64,000 nucleotides of DNA from Tenrec ecaudatus (Eukaryota; Chordata; Mammalia; Afrosoricida; Tenrecidae): NCBI RefSeq assembly GCF_050624435.1, contig NC_134535.1, positions 125,165,731 to 125,229,730 on the forward strand, in the 5' to 3' direction. The position numbers and the translations under genes are program-made. Under the pieces are notes generated by a model that saw only the letters and a program-made list of their open reading frames with translations, was not told the origin of the DNA and ran no database searches. Numbering within the stretch: the stretch's first letter is position 1; each line of letters begins with the position of its first letter. Of this stretch, positions 1 to 12,144 are shown one piece after another.

Positions 1-174
1 AGAGAGACCAGTCTCTGGAAAAGAATATCATGTAGGGTAACCATCTAAACAGAGAAAGACCCTCCATGCAATGGATTGACACAGCAGCTGAACTATGAGG
101 AAGATGCTGGACTGGACAATTTCATTCTGTTGGATCATTATGAATTGGAAAAATGCAACAGCACCTAACAACAA
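1..174 (+). mobile_element. AfroRTE/BovB-type LINE 3' end
   Basis: Contains the decayed 3' module (ACCAGTCTCTGGA ... GATTGACACAG) and ends with CACCTAACAACAA, the tail shared by afrotherian RTE elements. Cut by the window start. Confidence 0.65.
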
Positions 175-609
175 TTTCTCATTTTCTACCCGCTCTTGCC
201 TTCTGAATTTTGTCTTTGGGCATATGCTACCTGTTTGATGTCAAATGACTGATTATTCGGAGGGGCATGTCCCTTTCTCATGTTGCTGTTTACTGTATAC
301 ACTTTTTAATTGTGTTGCTCAGATGTTTGCTCCGGTGTTTTTGATAAGCTTAAGCAGAAATGATAAAACAAAGTCTTATTCTGTTACATACTTCTGTTTT
401 TAAAAGTGAGGATCATCCTGCCCCTCTCCAAACAACATCCCATTGAATACAGTATCTGGCACATGATATTTACTGGTGAATGAATGACAGGGAATGAGTG
501 AAAAAGGAAATAGAAACAGCTAACTACTAGTGAAAAGTGAGTGTAATTAAAATTTATAATGCCAGACAAGTGTCATAAACCTCATTTAAAAGAATAATTC
601 TTTTAATTA
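175..609. other. unannotated intergenic stretch
   Basis: AT-rich single-copy-looking sequence; no exon, RNA or repeat that I recognise. Confidence 0.5.
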
Positions 610-1440
610 AGGAGGATGTGAATCAAAACCACAATAAAGTAAAAGCTCACATTCACTGGAATAGCTATGATCAAAAAAGTGAAAAATAACAGGTATTTTC
701 AAGTACATGGCAAAAATGGAACTGCCGGCAGGAATGAAAATTAGTAGTTTGCTTTGGAAAAAGTTTGTCAGTTCTGTGAACAGAGCTACCACAGGTCCCA
801 GAAACCCTGAGCCTAAATATATAACCGGAAGAATGCAAAGGAACACAAACAAAAACCCATTAGACTCATGTGCATTGCAGCACTATTTGCAGAAGCCAAA
901 GTGCAGCATTATTCACAGTCTACATGTCAACAACATATAGAATGAGGAATGGATCAACAAACAATACTGTGTACCTTCAATGGAATGTTACTCAACCACA
1001 AAGAAAATGAAATCCTAACGCATATTTTGATATGGATAAACCTTGAAAACCTACTTAGTGAAATAACTTACCAGATATACTCATGTATAAGCTGAGTTTT
1101 CCAGCCCATTTTTAAATGCAATTTTTGTGGTAAAATGAGATGTCTTGGCTGATATTTGGTCGGCTTATACTTGAGTATATACGGTAGTCATAAAAGGACA
1201 CATATGGCTAGGCTCCTACTTATATGAGTTAGGCAAATGAATAGAGACCAAAGTTCATTGGTTACTAGAAGTAGAAAGGAGGGGAAAGTGGCCATTATTG
1301 CTTTCATAGCACTGAGTTTCTGTTAATGGTGGTGATAATGGTTGTACAGTGTGAAGAATGAAATCAATGAAATGGAATCATACATATAAGAAGAATGGAA
1401 TCAATGAAACTGAATCATACATATAAGAACCACTGGCATT
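610..1440 (+). mobile_element. ancient L1 (L1M type) 3' fragment
   Basis: Follows the decayed end of L1 ORF2 and 3' UTR: AATCAAAACCACAATAAAG, then GTTACTCAACCACAAAGAAA and TAGTGAAATAA. A palindromic MITE is inserted at 1071-1184. A segment of about 40 bp is tandemly duplicated at about 1352-1430. Confidence 0.75.
1071..1184. mobile_element. palindromic TA-flanked MITE, copy 1
   Basis: A 114-bp element with inverted ends of about 25 bp (TATACTCATGTATAAGCTGA on the left, complement TATACTCAAGTATAAGCCGA on the right). TA dinucleotides at 1069-1070 and 1185-1186 look like a Tc1/mariner-type target duplication. Removing it restores the surrounding L1 alignment. The same element occurs at 2279-4763. 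No coding capacity. Confidence 0.75.
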
Positions 1441-1744
1441 TCTAAGTCTTTCTTGCAATTTTTCCTTTGCTCTCTTTTTGCTGGGTCAGGGTCCTGCATG
1501 TGGCCCATCATTGACCTCTGGTTTTTCCAGCCCATGGCCTGTAGCTGTGTTGCCTGACAATCCAGGGAGTCATTAGCAGCCTGCTAACCTTGGAGTCTTG
1601 TGCCTTCAGGGCCTGTTGTATGACCTGCCAATATGGGTTTATCAGTACCTGAGCTACATGAGTCAGAAGGAATCTCTCACTTGACCGCTGGACTTGGAAC
1701 TTGTCTGCCTCTTCAACTGTGTGAGCCATTTTCTAGATATAACC
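1441..1744. other. unresolved stretch before an ERVL-like LTR
   Basis: The wording resembles LTR tails (for example GTGAGCCATTTTC), but I could not place it in a family. No gene seen. Confidence 0.35.
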
Positions 1745-2278
1745 TGTAATAGGTAGGTTTATTTGGCCAAGAAACACATGTGGGATTAATAAGGTTGCAG
1801 TTTAATTGAAGGGCAAATAGATAAATGGCTCAGCAAATCTCGCCTTTCTGTCTCTTACTCTCTGCTGGTCAGAACAGCGTATGGCTGCCTTAGGTAGTTC
1901 TCTGCCTCAACTTGCGAGCTACACTATTTGTGGGACACCCAACCTGTGGATTGTGTCACTATAGTTTGAAGTTCCTTCGTGACCTGATTCTCCACACTAC
2001 TGGTGTATACATCACTTGAGCTGGGGACTGTCGGGCACTTTCATCTGGCTGTTGGTGACCTGCCCTGCTGTTTGCTGCCTGTGGCGGAATTGCTTGTATT
2101 GTTCTACAGAAGACTCAGCTGTCTGCTTCCTTGACTGGCATCCAGCAGCCCTCAAGACTTTAAGGACTGCCAGTGTATCAACTGTCTCAGGGAAGTGAGT
2201 TGAACTGAACTCACTGTACTGCTCTGTGGAATAATTAGCTGTTTATCCTTTGTACTGTATCTATCTATCATCTATATA

Positions 2279-4763
2279 CTGTATATACTCACATAAAAGC
2301 TGACTTTTTAAGCACTTAAAAATCATTTTGTTGGAAGCTCATACAACTCTTATCACAATCCAAATGTACATCAATTGTGTAAAGCACATTTGTACATTTG
2401 CTGCCCTCATCATTCTCAAAGCATTTGCTTTCCACTTGGGCTCTTGGAATCAGCTCCTCATTTTTCATTTTTCCACTCCCTCCCCATACATCCTCCCTCA
2501 TGAACCCTTGATAATTTATAAATTATTACTATGTTATCATATCTTACACTGCCCGATGACTTCCTACACCTACTTTACTGTTGTCCATCCCCCAGGGAGG
2601 AGGTTATATGTAGATCCTTGTAATCGGTTTTCCCTTTCTAACCCACCTTCTCTCCACCCTCCCAGTATCACCAATCTCACTACTGATCCTGAGGGGTTCA
2701 TCTGACCTGGATTCCCTTTGTTTCCAGTTCCTATCTTCACCACTGTACATTCTCTGCTCTAACCAGGGTTGTAAGATAGAATTGGGATCATGATAGTGGG
2801 GTGAGGTCGGGGTGGGGGGGATGAATCATTTAAGAACTACAGGAAAGTTGGGTGCTTCATCGATGCTACACTGTACCCTGAGTGACTCATCTCCCCTCTA
2901 CCCCTCTGCAAAGGGATGTCCAGTTGCCTACAGATGGGCATTGGGTCCCCACCCCACACTTCCCCTCATTGACGATGATATGATTTTTTGTTCTTTGGTG
3001 CTTGATACCTGGTCCCTCACACCCCTTGTGATCACACAGACTGGTGTGCTTCTTCAATGTGGGCTTTGTTGCTTCTGGGCTAGATGCCCCCTTGTTTACC
3101 TTCAAGGCTTTAAGACCCCAAATGCTATAACTCTCAATAGCTGGGCACCATTAGTCTTCTTCACCACATTTACTTATGCACACATTTGTCTTCAATGTTT
3201 GTATGGGGAAGGTGAGCACACAATGATGATTCTTGTTCTTTGGTGTCTGCTACCTGATCCTTTCAACACCCCGTGATGACACAGGCTGTCGTGCTTCTTC
3301 CATGTGGACTTTGTTGCTTCTGAGATAGATGGCCGCTTGTTTACCTTCAAGCCTTTAAGGCCCCAGGTGTTATATCTTTTGATAGCTGGGTGCCATCAGT
3401 TTGTTTTTTTTAACCACATTGGCTTATGCACACATTTGTCTTCAGTGATCATGTCAGGAAGGTGGGTGTCATGGAATGTCCATTTGGTCGAGCAAAGTGT
3501 TCTTGTGTTGAGGGAGTACATGAGTGGAGGCCAAATGTCCATCTGCTACTCTACTACTAAACCTATAAATATATTCACATAGATCTATTTCCCCATCATC
3601 ATATAAAATATATTTACATATGTGCATGCCTGTATTTAGACCTCTATGTATGCACTTTGCCTCCTACTTCTTTCTTCTATTTCCTTTTACTTTCCTCTTG
3701 TCCCACTATCATGCTCAGCCTTCATTTAGGTTTCAGTAATTCCTCTTGGTTACATTACCCTTGATCACTCCCTACCAGTCCTCCCACCCCCTCCTTGCCA
3801 CTGGTTTTGAATCCCTCGTTGTTCCCTTGTTCCCTGGGTTGGTTAACACCACTTCCCTCCCCCCACCTTCCACTCTCCCATGGCCCCTCAGAACCCTTGG
3901 TCCCGTTGTTTTCATCTCATTGTTTATCAGCCTATCTTATCTAGATAGACCTGCAGAGATAATAATATGCACATAAAATCTTGACACCACCAAACAAAGC
4001 GACACGGAAAAACAAAGCAATAATGGCAACTACAACCAAACCAAACCAAACAAAAAAAGCCAATGACATACACAATCTAAAACAAAAAAGAAAGAAAAGC
4101 CTGTAAATAGTTCAAGGTCTGTGGGTTGACCTTTAGGAGTGTTTTCCAGTAGAGTCTGATGAGGTGCCACACCGTAGCTCCAAAGTCTATTTTGATACCC
4201 TTTTGGGACTTCCTTGTTTTGTTCCCCTTGCTGGTCTATTGCACGCCTTTAGTGTTTTGCCTCAGTGTGGTGGGGTCAGCTTAGTCACACATCCCACACT
4301 GTGTCTCCAGTGTTGTCCCATGTAGAGCTATGGGTCAGTGCAGAATGTCGCATCTCATAGTGGGGCCGGCCATATGGTCCTCTCTGTGTGTTGGCTGCTC
4401 TGAGTGGGGCTGTTGTCCTCTGAGCTTGGTGGGCCAGGGTGTGCTCCACTCTCTTCCTCCCACTTCTTTCGCTTCAGCTTCCGTCTGGGTATGGTAAGTT
4501 TGTTCCTTACTAGAGGGTCTATTGTCATTCTCTGTGCACACCCTTCCAGGGTGGGGGTCAGGCTGATTCTGGTTGGGGCCGGGCATATTGTCCAGTCTTT
4601 TTATGGATTCCTCCACTTGTTAGGTTGCCCTCCTGGTTTGGTGCATGATATTGGGGTCTGTATGCACATTCCAATTCTGTAGCACATTTTTAAATGCAGT
4701 TTTGGTGGTAAAATTAGGTGCCTCAGCTGATATTCGGGTCAGCTTATCCACAAGTTTATACGG
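2279..4763. mobile_element. palindromic TA-flanked MITE, copy 2 (split by L1)
   Basis: Left part 2279-2325 and right part about 4686-4763, with TA at 2277-2278 and 4764-4765. The halves carry the same inverted ends as the copy at 1071-1184. The L1 3' end sits in the middle. Confidence 0.7.
2326..4685 (-). mobile_element. tenrec-type L1 3' region, antisense
   Basis: Reads on the minus strand as the long (about 2.3 kb) 3' UTR seen repeatedly in this window, ending in the TTGTGATAAGAGTTGTATGAGC tail region near 2340. It has no open frame of its own; several apparent reading frames here are translations of UTR. Confidence 0.85.
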
Positions 4764-4823
4764 TATCTATCTAAAATCATAAGTGTCCTGGTTTTGTTTC
4801 TCTAGAGAACCCTGTCTGACACA

Positions 4824-5652
4824 ATTGGTACCAGGAGTGGTTCTAGAGATTTGCTGTGCAAGGATCTTGGGCTTTAGCGGATGCCTGCCACTCTTGCTGG
4901 TTGTGAGATCGCTCCTTCTGCATCTCAGCGGGCTCATTTTCTACATAGCACTATGGCAATGCAATGAGTCCTGTTAACAATCACTCACAGGTGAATCCTA
5001 TTTGTGTCATTGCCCACCTTTTTCCAAAGACAGAGTGCAAGAAGTGGTCATCTGGAAGACATTAGCCGGAAGAATTGCATTAAGGAACTCACTGCTCCTG
5101 CAGCAGCAGCAATTGGGTTTCATTGCCAAGAGCTAATGAGTGCTAAGAAGCTCTGGAGATGTTTGGACCTAATGAATATCCCAAATGAACAGGCAAAACA
5201 TTCATCTTTAACAAATCCCCACACTGGGGAGAAATTGCTGGCCTAGAATCCAAATAGCAGTAGATGGTAGAGAAAAAGGGAAAAATCAAGATAAAAGTGG
5301 AAGAGTGGGACTAGGAACAGGCAAGAAAACTGCAACTTCATGTGGGATGCAAAAGGCTTTTTCCCCCAGGTTGTCTCCCACAAGATCCCTGCACAGCAAA
5401 TCCCCTTAATCCAAAAGACAGCTGGGCTATCAGATAGCCAGAAGTCAGAGCAAGAAACAGGGTCCTCAACTCCCCAGCCCACCTAGCAAAGAAACCTCAG
5501 TGATTTCAGGCAGGAGGTTGGCTTGTGGAATCAGGTTTCTGTGAACACTTACTTGGAGGAGCTAGGCTTCCTGACCCATGGAGGTGGAGCTGATGTGCCT
5601 TAGGGTTGAGACTTACTGGACTGGGGTGCTTCCGGGCACATAATTAATGGAA
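4824..5652 (+). mobile_element. decayed ERVL-like internal leader/gag-side remnant
   Basis: Sequence downstream of the primer site up to a solo LTR insertion. No intact viral frame: the longest open stretches are about 80 codons and match nothing I recognise. Assigned by position only. Confidence 0.4.
4826..4840 (+). other. retroviral primer-binding site, tRNA-Leu type
   Basis: TGGTACCAGGAGTGG begins two bases after the LTR terminal CA, where a primer site is expected. A leucine-type primer is the naming feature of ERV-L. It marks 4824 onward as internal provirus sequence. Confidence 0.65.
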
Positions 5653-5657
5653 CTAGA

Positions 5658-6171
5658 TATGTTAGTCTGGGTAGACTAGAGAGGCAAATTCATAGAACAC
5701 TCATATGTGTACAAAGAAGAGGTTTATATACAAGAGCAGTTGAATATTGAGAAAATGTCCCAATCCAGTCCAGATCAAGTCCCTAAGTCTGATATTAGCC
5801 CATATGTCCAATACCAATCTATAAAGTCTTCTTCAGACTCATGAAACACATGCAATGAAGCTGAATGCAGGAAGATCACAGGCCAGTGGGTGGGAAGTCT
5901 TGTGGATCCAGTGGCAGTGTAAGCATCTCAGCACTGGCAGGGTTCTCCACATGACTTCTTCAGCTCTGAGGCTCTGGCTGTCGTCAGCCTGTCTCCATGT
6001 GGCTTGTCAACAAGAATGTCTAGCAGGGACTGAGCATGTGTCCTGCCTCTAATGAGCTATTTTTCTCCTTAGGGCCTCCAAATGAGATCATCAAGCTGTG
6101 ATTGGCAGGCTAAACTCCACCCTTTCACTCTCAATTCTCTTAAATTGACAATAGATTATATAACGAGCACA
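5658..6171 (-). mobile_element. solo LTR, ERVL-like family A
   Basis: 514 bp flanked by a perfect 5-bp duplication CTAGA (5653-5657 and 6172-6176). On the minus strand it ends with a TATATAAACC promoter-like stretch followed by TTGCCTCTCTAGTCTACCC. Relatives lie at 8642-9075, 36136-36675 and 23194-23395. Confidence 0.8.
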
Positions 6172-6239
6172 CTAGATTTGCTGACCTTTGGAGCTTGAAC
6201 TGAATGCCTAAGGGTTGATTAGAGTGGCATGCCCTGTGA

Positions 6240-6560
6240 GCATCATTAGCAGCCCTGAAGGACTTTGTAACATGTCCTGGCTGAAGTGCATGGTTTGTAA
6301 TGTTACACTCTTGAGAAGTACAATTCCAGTGGCTTGTAATGCTGTAAAGTGACAGTTACAGAATGACGCATTCAGCCCTCATGATGTGAACAGATATAAT
6401 CAGCCATGACCTCATGGGAAAGAAATAACTAGGGTGAGATGCAACACCTTTCAAAACCCTGTCTGATCTGAAGATAGTTTCCCTGGGGTGTGGTTTGCCA
6501 AACAATTTATCTTATGAGAGGTCAGAGATAACCTACTCTTGAAGGGTATTGGCTGAGGAT
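6240..6560 (+). repeat. LTR-like repeat family C, fragment
   Basis: Shares GATGTGAAC...ATCAGCC and TTTCCCTGGGGTGTGGTTTG with the complement of 7660-7830, so the two form an inverted pair about 1 kb apart. Family name not recognised. Confidence 0.6.
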
Positions 6561-7394
6561 GATAAGAATTCTACCACTGACCACCAGTGAACTTTTAAGC
6601 CAACATTTGTTGGTTATTTTGCTTTCAACTCCTTGACTCCCAGTTGTTGTGCTCTGCTTTTTCGGATGACATACAGATCCTATTATTCTGTGCTGCTGTT
6701 TAGCTCTACCTGGTTACATTTTAGAGTACAGGAGACTACCTTGTTGTTGTTTGGTAAACGTTTTCATTTTCTTTCTTTTCTTTTTAAAAGGTTTTTTCTA
6801 TGCTAGATATTCTATGTGCTTTTACAGGGCAGATTATAGGAGATTCAACCCCACCCTTTATTTACTCATAGTTCTTCTAGTAGCTTCTTCAGAACAGAAG
6901 CACTGCAAGTAAGTTTTCAGCCCTTGCCTTTCTAAATATGTTTTTTATTCTCACAATATATTTTTTTGATTATAGATTTTAATGCAAAATCACTTTCTGT
7001 TACCATGTTGAAGGTACTGCTTAATTTTATTGTAGTAATTGATGTAGTTTTTGAGAAGCACAACTCTGGTTGTAATTTTTATTTTATGTGACCCTGCTTT
7101 CTCTTTGACAAGTTTCAGGATCTTGCCTTTTTCTTTTCTTTATTTTTGGTGTGGAAAATCTCCTGTCACTTGTTTTGGTGGGAGCCTTTTGCTGTCCCTG
7201 GTCTTTCATTGTGTTGGTACTCTCTTTGTGATAATGTGCAAAATTTTAAATCAGGGACATCTTTGATAATTCATGTTTAGAGTTCCATTGTAACACTGAA
7301 TAATTCTAGGATTTGGAGTCTAGTGAAGTAACATCAAATGGATGGAAGCAGTTCATTTTTGTGCTGTTTATTTAATAAATGGTTTTAAACATTT
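6561..7394. other. unannotated T-rich stretch
   Basis: No exon, RNA gene or repeat recognised; AT-rich with poly-pyrimidine tracts. Confidence 0.5.
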
Positions 7395-7925
7395 AGTTAT
7401 CTCGAATGCTATAACAGAAATACCACAAATGGGTAGCTTTAACAAAAAGAGATTTATTCTCTGGACCTTGAAGAGGGTAAAATTCTGAATTCAGGGTGTC
7501 AGCTCCCAGGAAAAGCTTTCTTCTTCTGTTGGCTTTTGGGGAAGTCTAGGAGCTTCTCAGTGCAGGGACCCCAGGTCCAAATGGTATTCTCTGCTTCTAC
7601 CTCTTCTTTCTTGGTGTTAGGCAGTCCTGTTCTCTGTTGGCTTCTCTCTCCATTTATCTCTTGTAAGATAAATTGTTTTGCAAACCACACCCCAGGGAAA
7701 TGATATCAGATCAGGCAAGATTGTGTATTGATGAAGAATGCTGAATCTCACCCTTTACATGGAGTCAGGGCTGATCACGTCAGTTCACATCATGGAGGCT
7801 GAATGCATCATTCTGTAACTGCCACATTACATCATTTTAAACTACTGAACTGACGATCATGGCCCAGCTAAGTGGATACTCATTTTTGGGGAACACAATG
7901 GCATCCATGGCACTTTGACTAAAAT
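7395..7925 (-). repeat. LTR-like repeat family C, longer copy
   Basis: Begins GAATGCTATAACAGAAATACC, the complement of a typical LTR 3' end, and continues through the part shared with 6240-6560 in opposite orientation. Non-coding. Confidence 0.6.
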
Positions 7926-8641
7926 ACTGAGCCCTGATATGTACTGACCATCCTGGTTTCACTTTTGGCGAAGGTTTCATGAAAATGAGATGGGTTTTAT
8001 CTCACTTAACAATTTTTCTCCATCTCCTCAGATACAGGTTTCAACTGTATTTCTCCAAAATTCTTGGCAACAGAGCACTGACTCATTCAGATGACAAAGC
8101 TGGAAACTTGTGACCATCTGGAAGGAAATGGATCTGTCATTTGACTTACAGAAGGGGAAGCAGCATTCAAATCTAAAATTCGATGATCACCCATTGCACA
8201 GTTTTTGATTTTATTGAATATCGCTAACGTTTGTTTTCCTCGAATATAAAATGGAGATAAAACACTTCCTTTACAGGACTATGGTTAGGTTATATAAAGG
8301 AATGGCTATAAAATCATTTTACTGGCTGACATGCTTGCTCTTCTTTGCTTTGTTCTATTTCTCTCCTTGGAATGAAGATGCCCACTAACACTGCCGTTCA
8401 GATGATTCTTTTAGGAGCAGCTGGGACTGTAACCAGAACCCCCAAAGCATGGCATGCTCCCATTTACTTCCACTTGAACACTCCATCATTCTATCCTTTT
8501 TTATTACTAGAAAATTATTATACAAACATTTTGATGTTGCTGGCAACATCAACCTGTTTGGCTCTATGAAGAACTAAAAGTTGATTCAAATTGAAATAAC
8601 CAAATTAGATGCCTGATTGGCTTATTTTTTTTAAAAGCAGG
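7926..8641. other. unannotated stretch with a possible MIR trace
   Basis: TATAAAATGGAGATAAAACAC at about 8245-8265 resembles the core of a MIR SINE. The remainder shows no gene. Confidence 0.35.
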
Positions 8642-9075
8642 TGTGTTAGGTCAGTTGACTAGAGAAACTAATCCCGTGACACTCATATATGTATTAGAAA
8701 GAGCTTTATATAAAAAAGTAATTGCATACCAAGAAAGCCTAGCCCAGCCTAGTCCAAGTCAAGTCCATTAAGCCTGATACTAGTCCATAAGTCCCCCTTC
8801 AGACTCACACAGCCTGAATGCAATGATGCAGAATGTAGGAAAATCACAGGCCGGTGGGTACAGTCGTGTGCATCCCAGGTTGGTGGAAACATGGCAAGGC
8901 TCCAGCAGCACCTCGGGTGGCCAGCCAGCGGGAAGATGAAAGGGGAGGAGAGAGCACAGTTCCCAGGTCTCACACTCTTAGACCAGGAGGAGTCATCAGG
9001 CTGCAGCTTGATTTGACAGGTTTGACTCCACCCCTAGCCAGGAGTGTCTGGTTGACAAATCATTTAACTACCACA
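8642..9075 (-). mobile_element. solo LTR, ERVL-like family A
   Basis: 434 bp with termini TGTGTTAG and CTACCACA, flanked by near-identical 5-mers GCAGG (8637-8641) and GCGGG (9076-9080). The long reading frames across it are chance translations. Confidence 0.75.
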
Positions 9076-9545
9076 GCGGGTAATGAACTTAGTCCTGATA
9101 AGACAACAAGTTCTGTCTTACTTTCTTTGGCGATGGCTTCAAGGTTAGTTCAGTATTCAAAACTTTTTGCTGCATTGAGTCTGTCTACACACATGCTGCT
9201 GAGACGGGGTTCAATTCTCAAAGCCTTTGCTAAGATGCTGTTTCGAGCTTGTCTTACATACAGGCAGCTCCAGGGTGAACCTAGGACTTGTAAACGTTTC
9301 CTACACAGAACTGGGGGATGCCCTTCTTCAAACTTTCTTCCCCCAGGGTTCTCCATACATTCTAGGATGCAGAGCCAGAGTTTCCAGAGCTTTGGTGTGC
9401 TTCCATAAGCAGGGTCTGCCCTCAAGTGAAACAGAAAGAAAAGAGGACAAGAGAATGGGGAAATTATGCTTTATGGGATCACATTTCCTGCTTGGCTTTG
9501 GGGGCACTTTTTTGTTCTAGTTCCTACCCTGTAGGAACCAATGTC
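9076..9545. other. unannotated stretch
   Basis: Open frames of up to about 180 codons overlap here on both strands, but none resembles a known protein and they run into the LTR next door. No supported gene. Confidence 0.45.
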
Positions 9546-9547
9546 AA

Positions 9548-9549
<2 letters not shown>

Positions 9550-9601
<52 letters not shown>
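9550..9601. repeat. (TA)n microsatellite
   Basis: About 26 uninterrupted TA units. Confidence 0.95.
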
Positions 9602-9603
<2 letters not shown>

Positions 9604-10351
9604 CAGCTGTCAAACTCAATTTGTTCCAAATTCATGTTCAAACACCAAAAAGTTTGAGAACTGAACATATGCTTCCCATAAGAAATAATGGAAAACCAAA
9701 CAGTTGGTTCTGAGGCCCCCAAACTACACTTATCAAGTCAGTTCCCCCCAGTATTTTTATTGGCCAGGTTCACAGTTCTATCATTGCCTTATTTGGGTGA
9801 TGTTCTGTCCAGAAAAGTTCTGACCATTTCCATCCATTTAGCATTCATTTCTTTTCTTAATGGACCAGGCACCGCTCCACACCCCTGCCCCAACCCACCT
9901 GTCCCTCCAAGATATTTCCTGAGCTGCCGCCTGCTGTTGCTCCTTCTGGAAATCCTGGAATTCCTCAGTGGTGAGCTCTGCACCATGCTCCTGCACCAAC
10001 TCTTGCACGCCCTCTTCATCATCCTCTAGACCAGCAGTTCTCAACAGGTGGGTTGCGACCCCTTTGGGGGTCACCTGAGATAATTGGAAAACACATATTT
10101 CAATGGTCTTAGGAACCATGACGCCGCTCCTCTACCCGTCTCCAGGCAGGTCTGTCCACATGCAGATATGCCCATGTACGAGTACCCGGTGTGAAGACTA
10201 GACTGTTACCCATGCTACATCATGTGTCATGGCAAAATTTCATTGATATGTAATTAGAAATAAATATTTCACAATATATGATTACATATTTTTGTGATTC
10301 ATCACTATGCTTTAATTGTGTTCAATTTGTAACAAGGAAAATACATTCTGC

Positions 10352-12144
10352 AGAACAACAAGTGAACTAAAGTCAATGGAAGGAAGGACATAGGATGCCT
10401 AGTGGGCCTCAATCAAAGGCAGTGTATCAGTGAGGAATTACTAAACCTGAATGAAGGTCGAACATGATGGTGGGACAAGAGGGAAGTAAAAAGGAAATAG
10501 AGGAAAGAACCAGGAGGCAAAGGAAATTTATAGAGGCCTAAATATAGGCATGTACATATGTAAATATATATATGAAAGAGGAATAGAACTATGTACTAAT
10601 ATTTATATGTTAATAATTAAGGTTGCAGATGGACATTGGGCCTCAACTCAAGTACCCCCTTAAGACAAGAACACTTTGTTTTAACAATCCGGCATTCTGT
10701 GATGCTCACTTTCTGAGATAGTTTATTGTGCCAGCCTGGCCGATAAACACAAGTGGGATTAATTGAAGGGCGGAGAGATAAGTGGCTTGGTGATCCTCAC
10801 CTTTCTTGTCTCTCGCTCTTTAGTCATCGGACCTGTGTGCAGCTGCCTTGCTTGGTCTGTGCCTCAATTTAAAGGGCACACTACCTGTGGGATGCCTAGC
10901 CTGTGGACTGTGTCTCTGTAAGTTGAGGTCCCTTTAAGACCACATGATTGAAATTTACATCTCCGGAGCTGAGGTCTGACAGTTGGTGACCTGCCTGGCT
11001 GTTTTCTGCCTGAGCTGGGATAGCCTAGCTCTCTCTACAGAGGACTACCTAGCGGCTCTCAAGACTTGAAGGACTGCTAGTGTCTAACAACTCTCTCACA
11101 GGAGTGAGTTGCACTGAACCATTTGTACTGCTTTATAATTTAACTGTTCATTTCTTGTATTATATATCTATCTGTTTATAATTTAACTGTTCATTTCTTG
11201 TATTATCTATTTATCTATCTATCTATATAATTATCAGCAATCTGGTTTTATCTCTCTGGAGAACCCTGTCTAACACACCTTCCCAACACAATCACTGAAG
11301 ACAAAATGGGTATACAAGCAAATGTGGTGAAGAAAGCTGATGGTGCCCAGCTATCAAAAGATATAGCAACTGAGGTCTTAAAGGCTTGAAGATAAACAAG
11401 CAGCCATCTAGCTGAGAAGCAACAAAGCCCACATGGAAGAAGCACTCCAGCCTGTGCGATCACAAGGTGTTGATGTGATCCAGTATCAGGGATCTAAGAC
11501 CTAAAATAAAACCATACCCAAGGTGAATGGGGGTGGAGAGAGCATGGAATGGAGACCCAAAGTCCATCTGTAGACAATTGGACAACCCCTTACAGAAGGG
11601 TCACAGGGAAGAGATGAGCCAGTCAGGGTGCAGTATTCCACTGATGAAACACACAACTTTCCTCTAGTTCTTTGGTGCTTCCTTCATCCCACTTTCATGA
11701 TCTCAATTCTACCTTACAAATTGGATTAGACCAGAGCATGCACATGGCTACAGATATAAGCCCACAACACAGGGAATCCAGGATAGATTAAACCCCCCAG
11801 GGCCAACAAGGAGAGTAGAGATACCAGGAGGATTAGGGGAGGGTGGGGGAAGAAAGGGGGAATCGATCACAAGTACCAAACTAGAACCCCCTCCCAGAGT
11901 GTGAGGGGCGATGGAGGACTATGTAAGATATGGAAAAAATAATCTATAACTTATCAAGAGCTTGTGAGGGAGGGTGGGCGTGGGAGGGAGGGGGAAGAAA
12001 TGGGGAGCCGATAATAGGGGCTCAAGTGGGAAGAGAATGCTTTGAAAATGATGATGGCGGCATAGGTGCAAATGTGTTCGACGCGTTAGAGGAATGTATG
12101 GATTGTGATAAAAGATGGAAGAGCCTCCAATAAAAGTATTTAAA
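10352..12144 (+). mobile_element. tenrec-type L1 3' end inserted in SPIN
   Basis: 5'-truncated L1 3' UTR ending CCAATAAAAGTATTT, flanked by a 14-bp duplication (AAAATACATTCTGC at 10338-10351; one mismatch at 12145-12158). It contains an LTR insertion at 10714-11277. Confidence 0.88.
10714..11277 (+). mobile_element. solo LTR, ERVL-like family B, inside the L1
   Basis: 564 bp, TGAGATAG to TAACACA, with 5-bp duplication CTTTC/CCTTC (10709-10713, 11278-11282). Removing it restores the L1 sequence GCTCACYTTCCCAACAC. Youngest layer of the nest. Confidence 0.82.

Larger units (their letters stand above)
1745..4823 (+). mobile_element. ERVL-like LTR (family B), interrupted by MITE and L1
   Basis: LTR pieces at 1745-2278 and 4764-4823 share their sequence with 10714-11277 and 32236-32735: a start of TG/TA type, a TATCTATCTATC tract, and the end CTCTAGAGAACCCTGTCTGACACA. 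The copy is split by a MITE (2279-4763) that is itself split by an L1 3' end (about 2326-4685). A tRNA-Leu-type primer site follows, so this is the 5' LTR of a decayed provirus rather than a solo LTR. Confidence 0.75.

Noticed and set aside
8854-9408. 184-codon open frame
   Set aside because: Begins inside an LTR and continues into non-repeat sequence with no protein resemblance.
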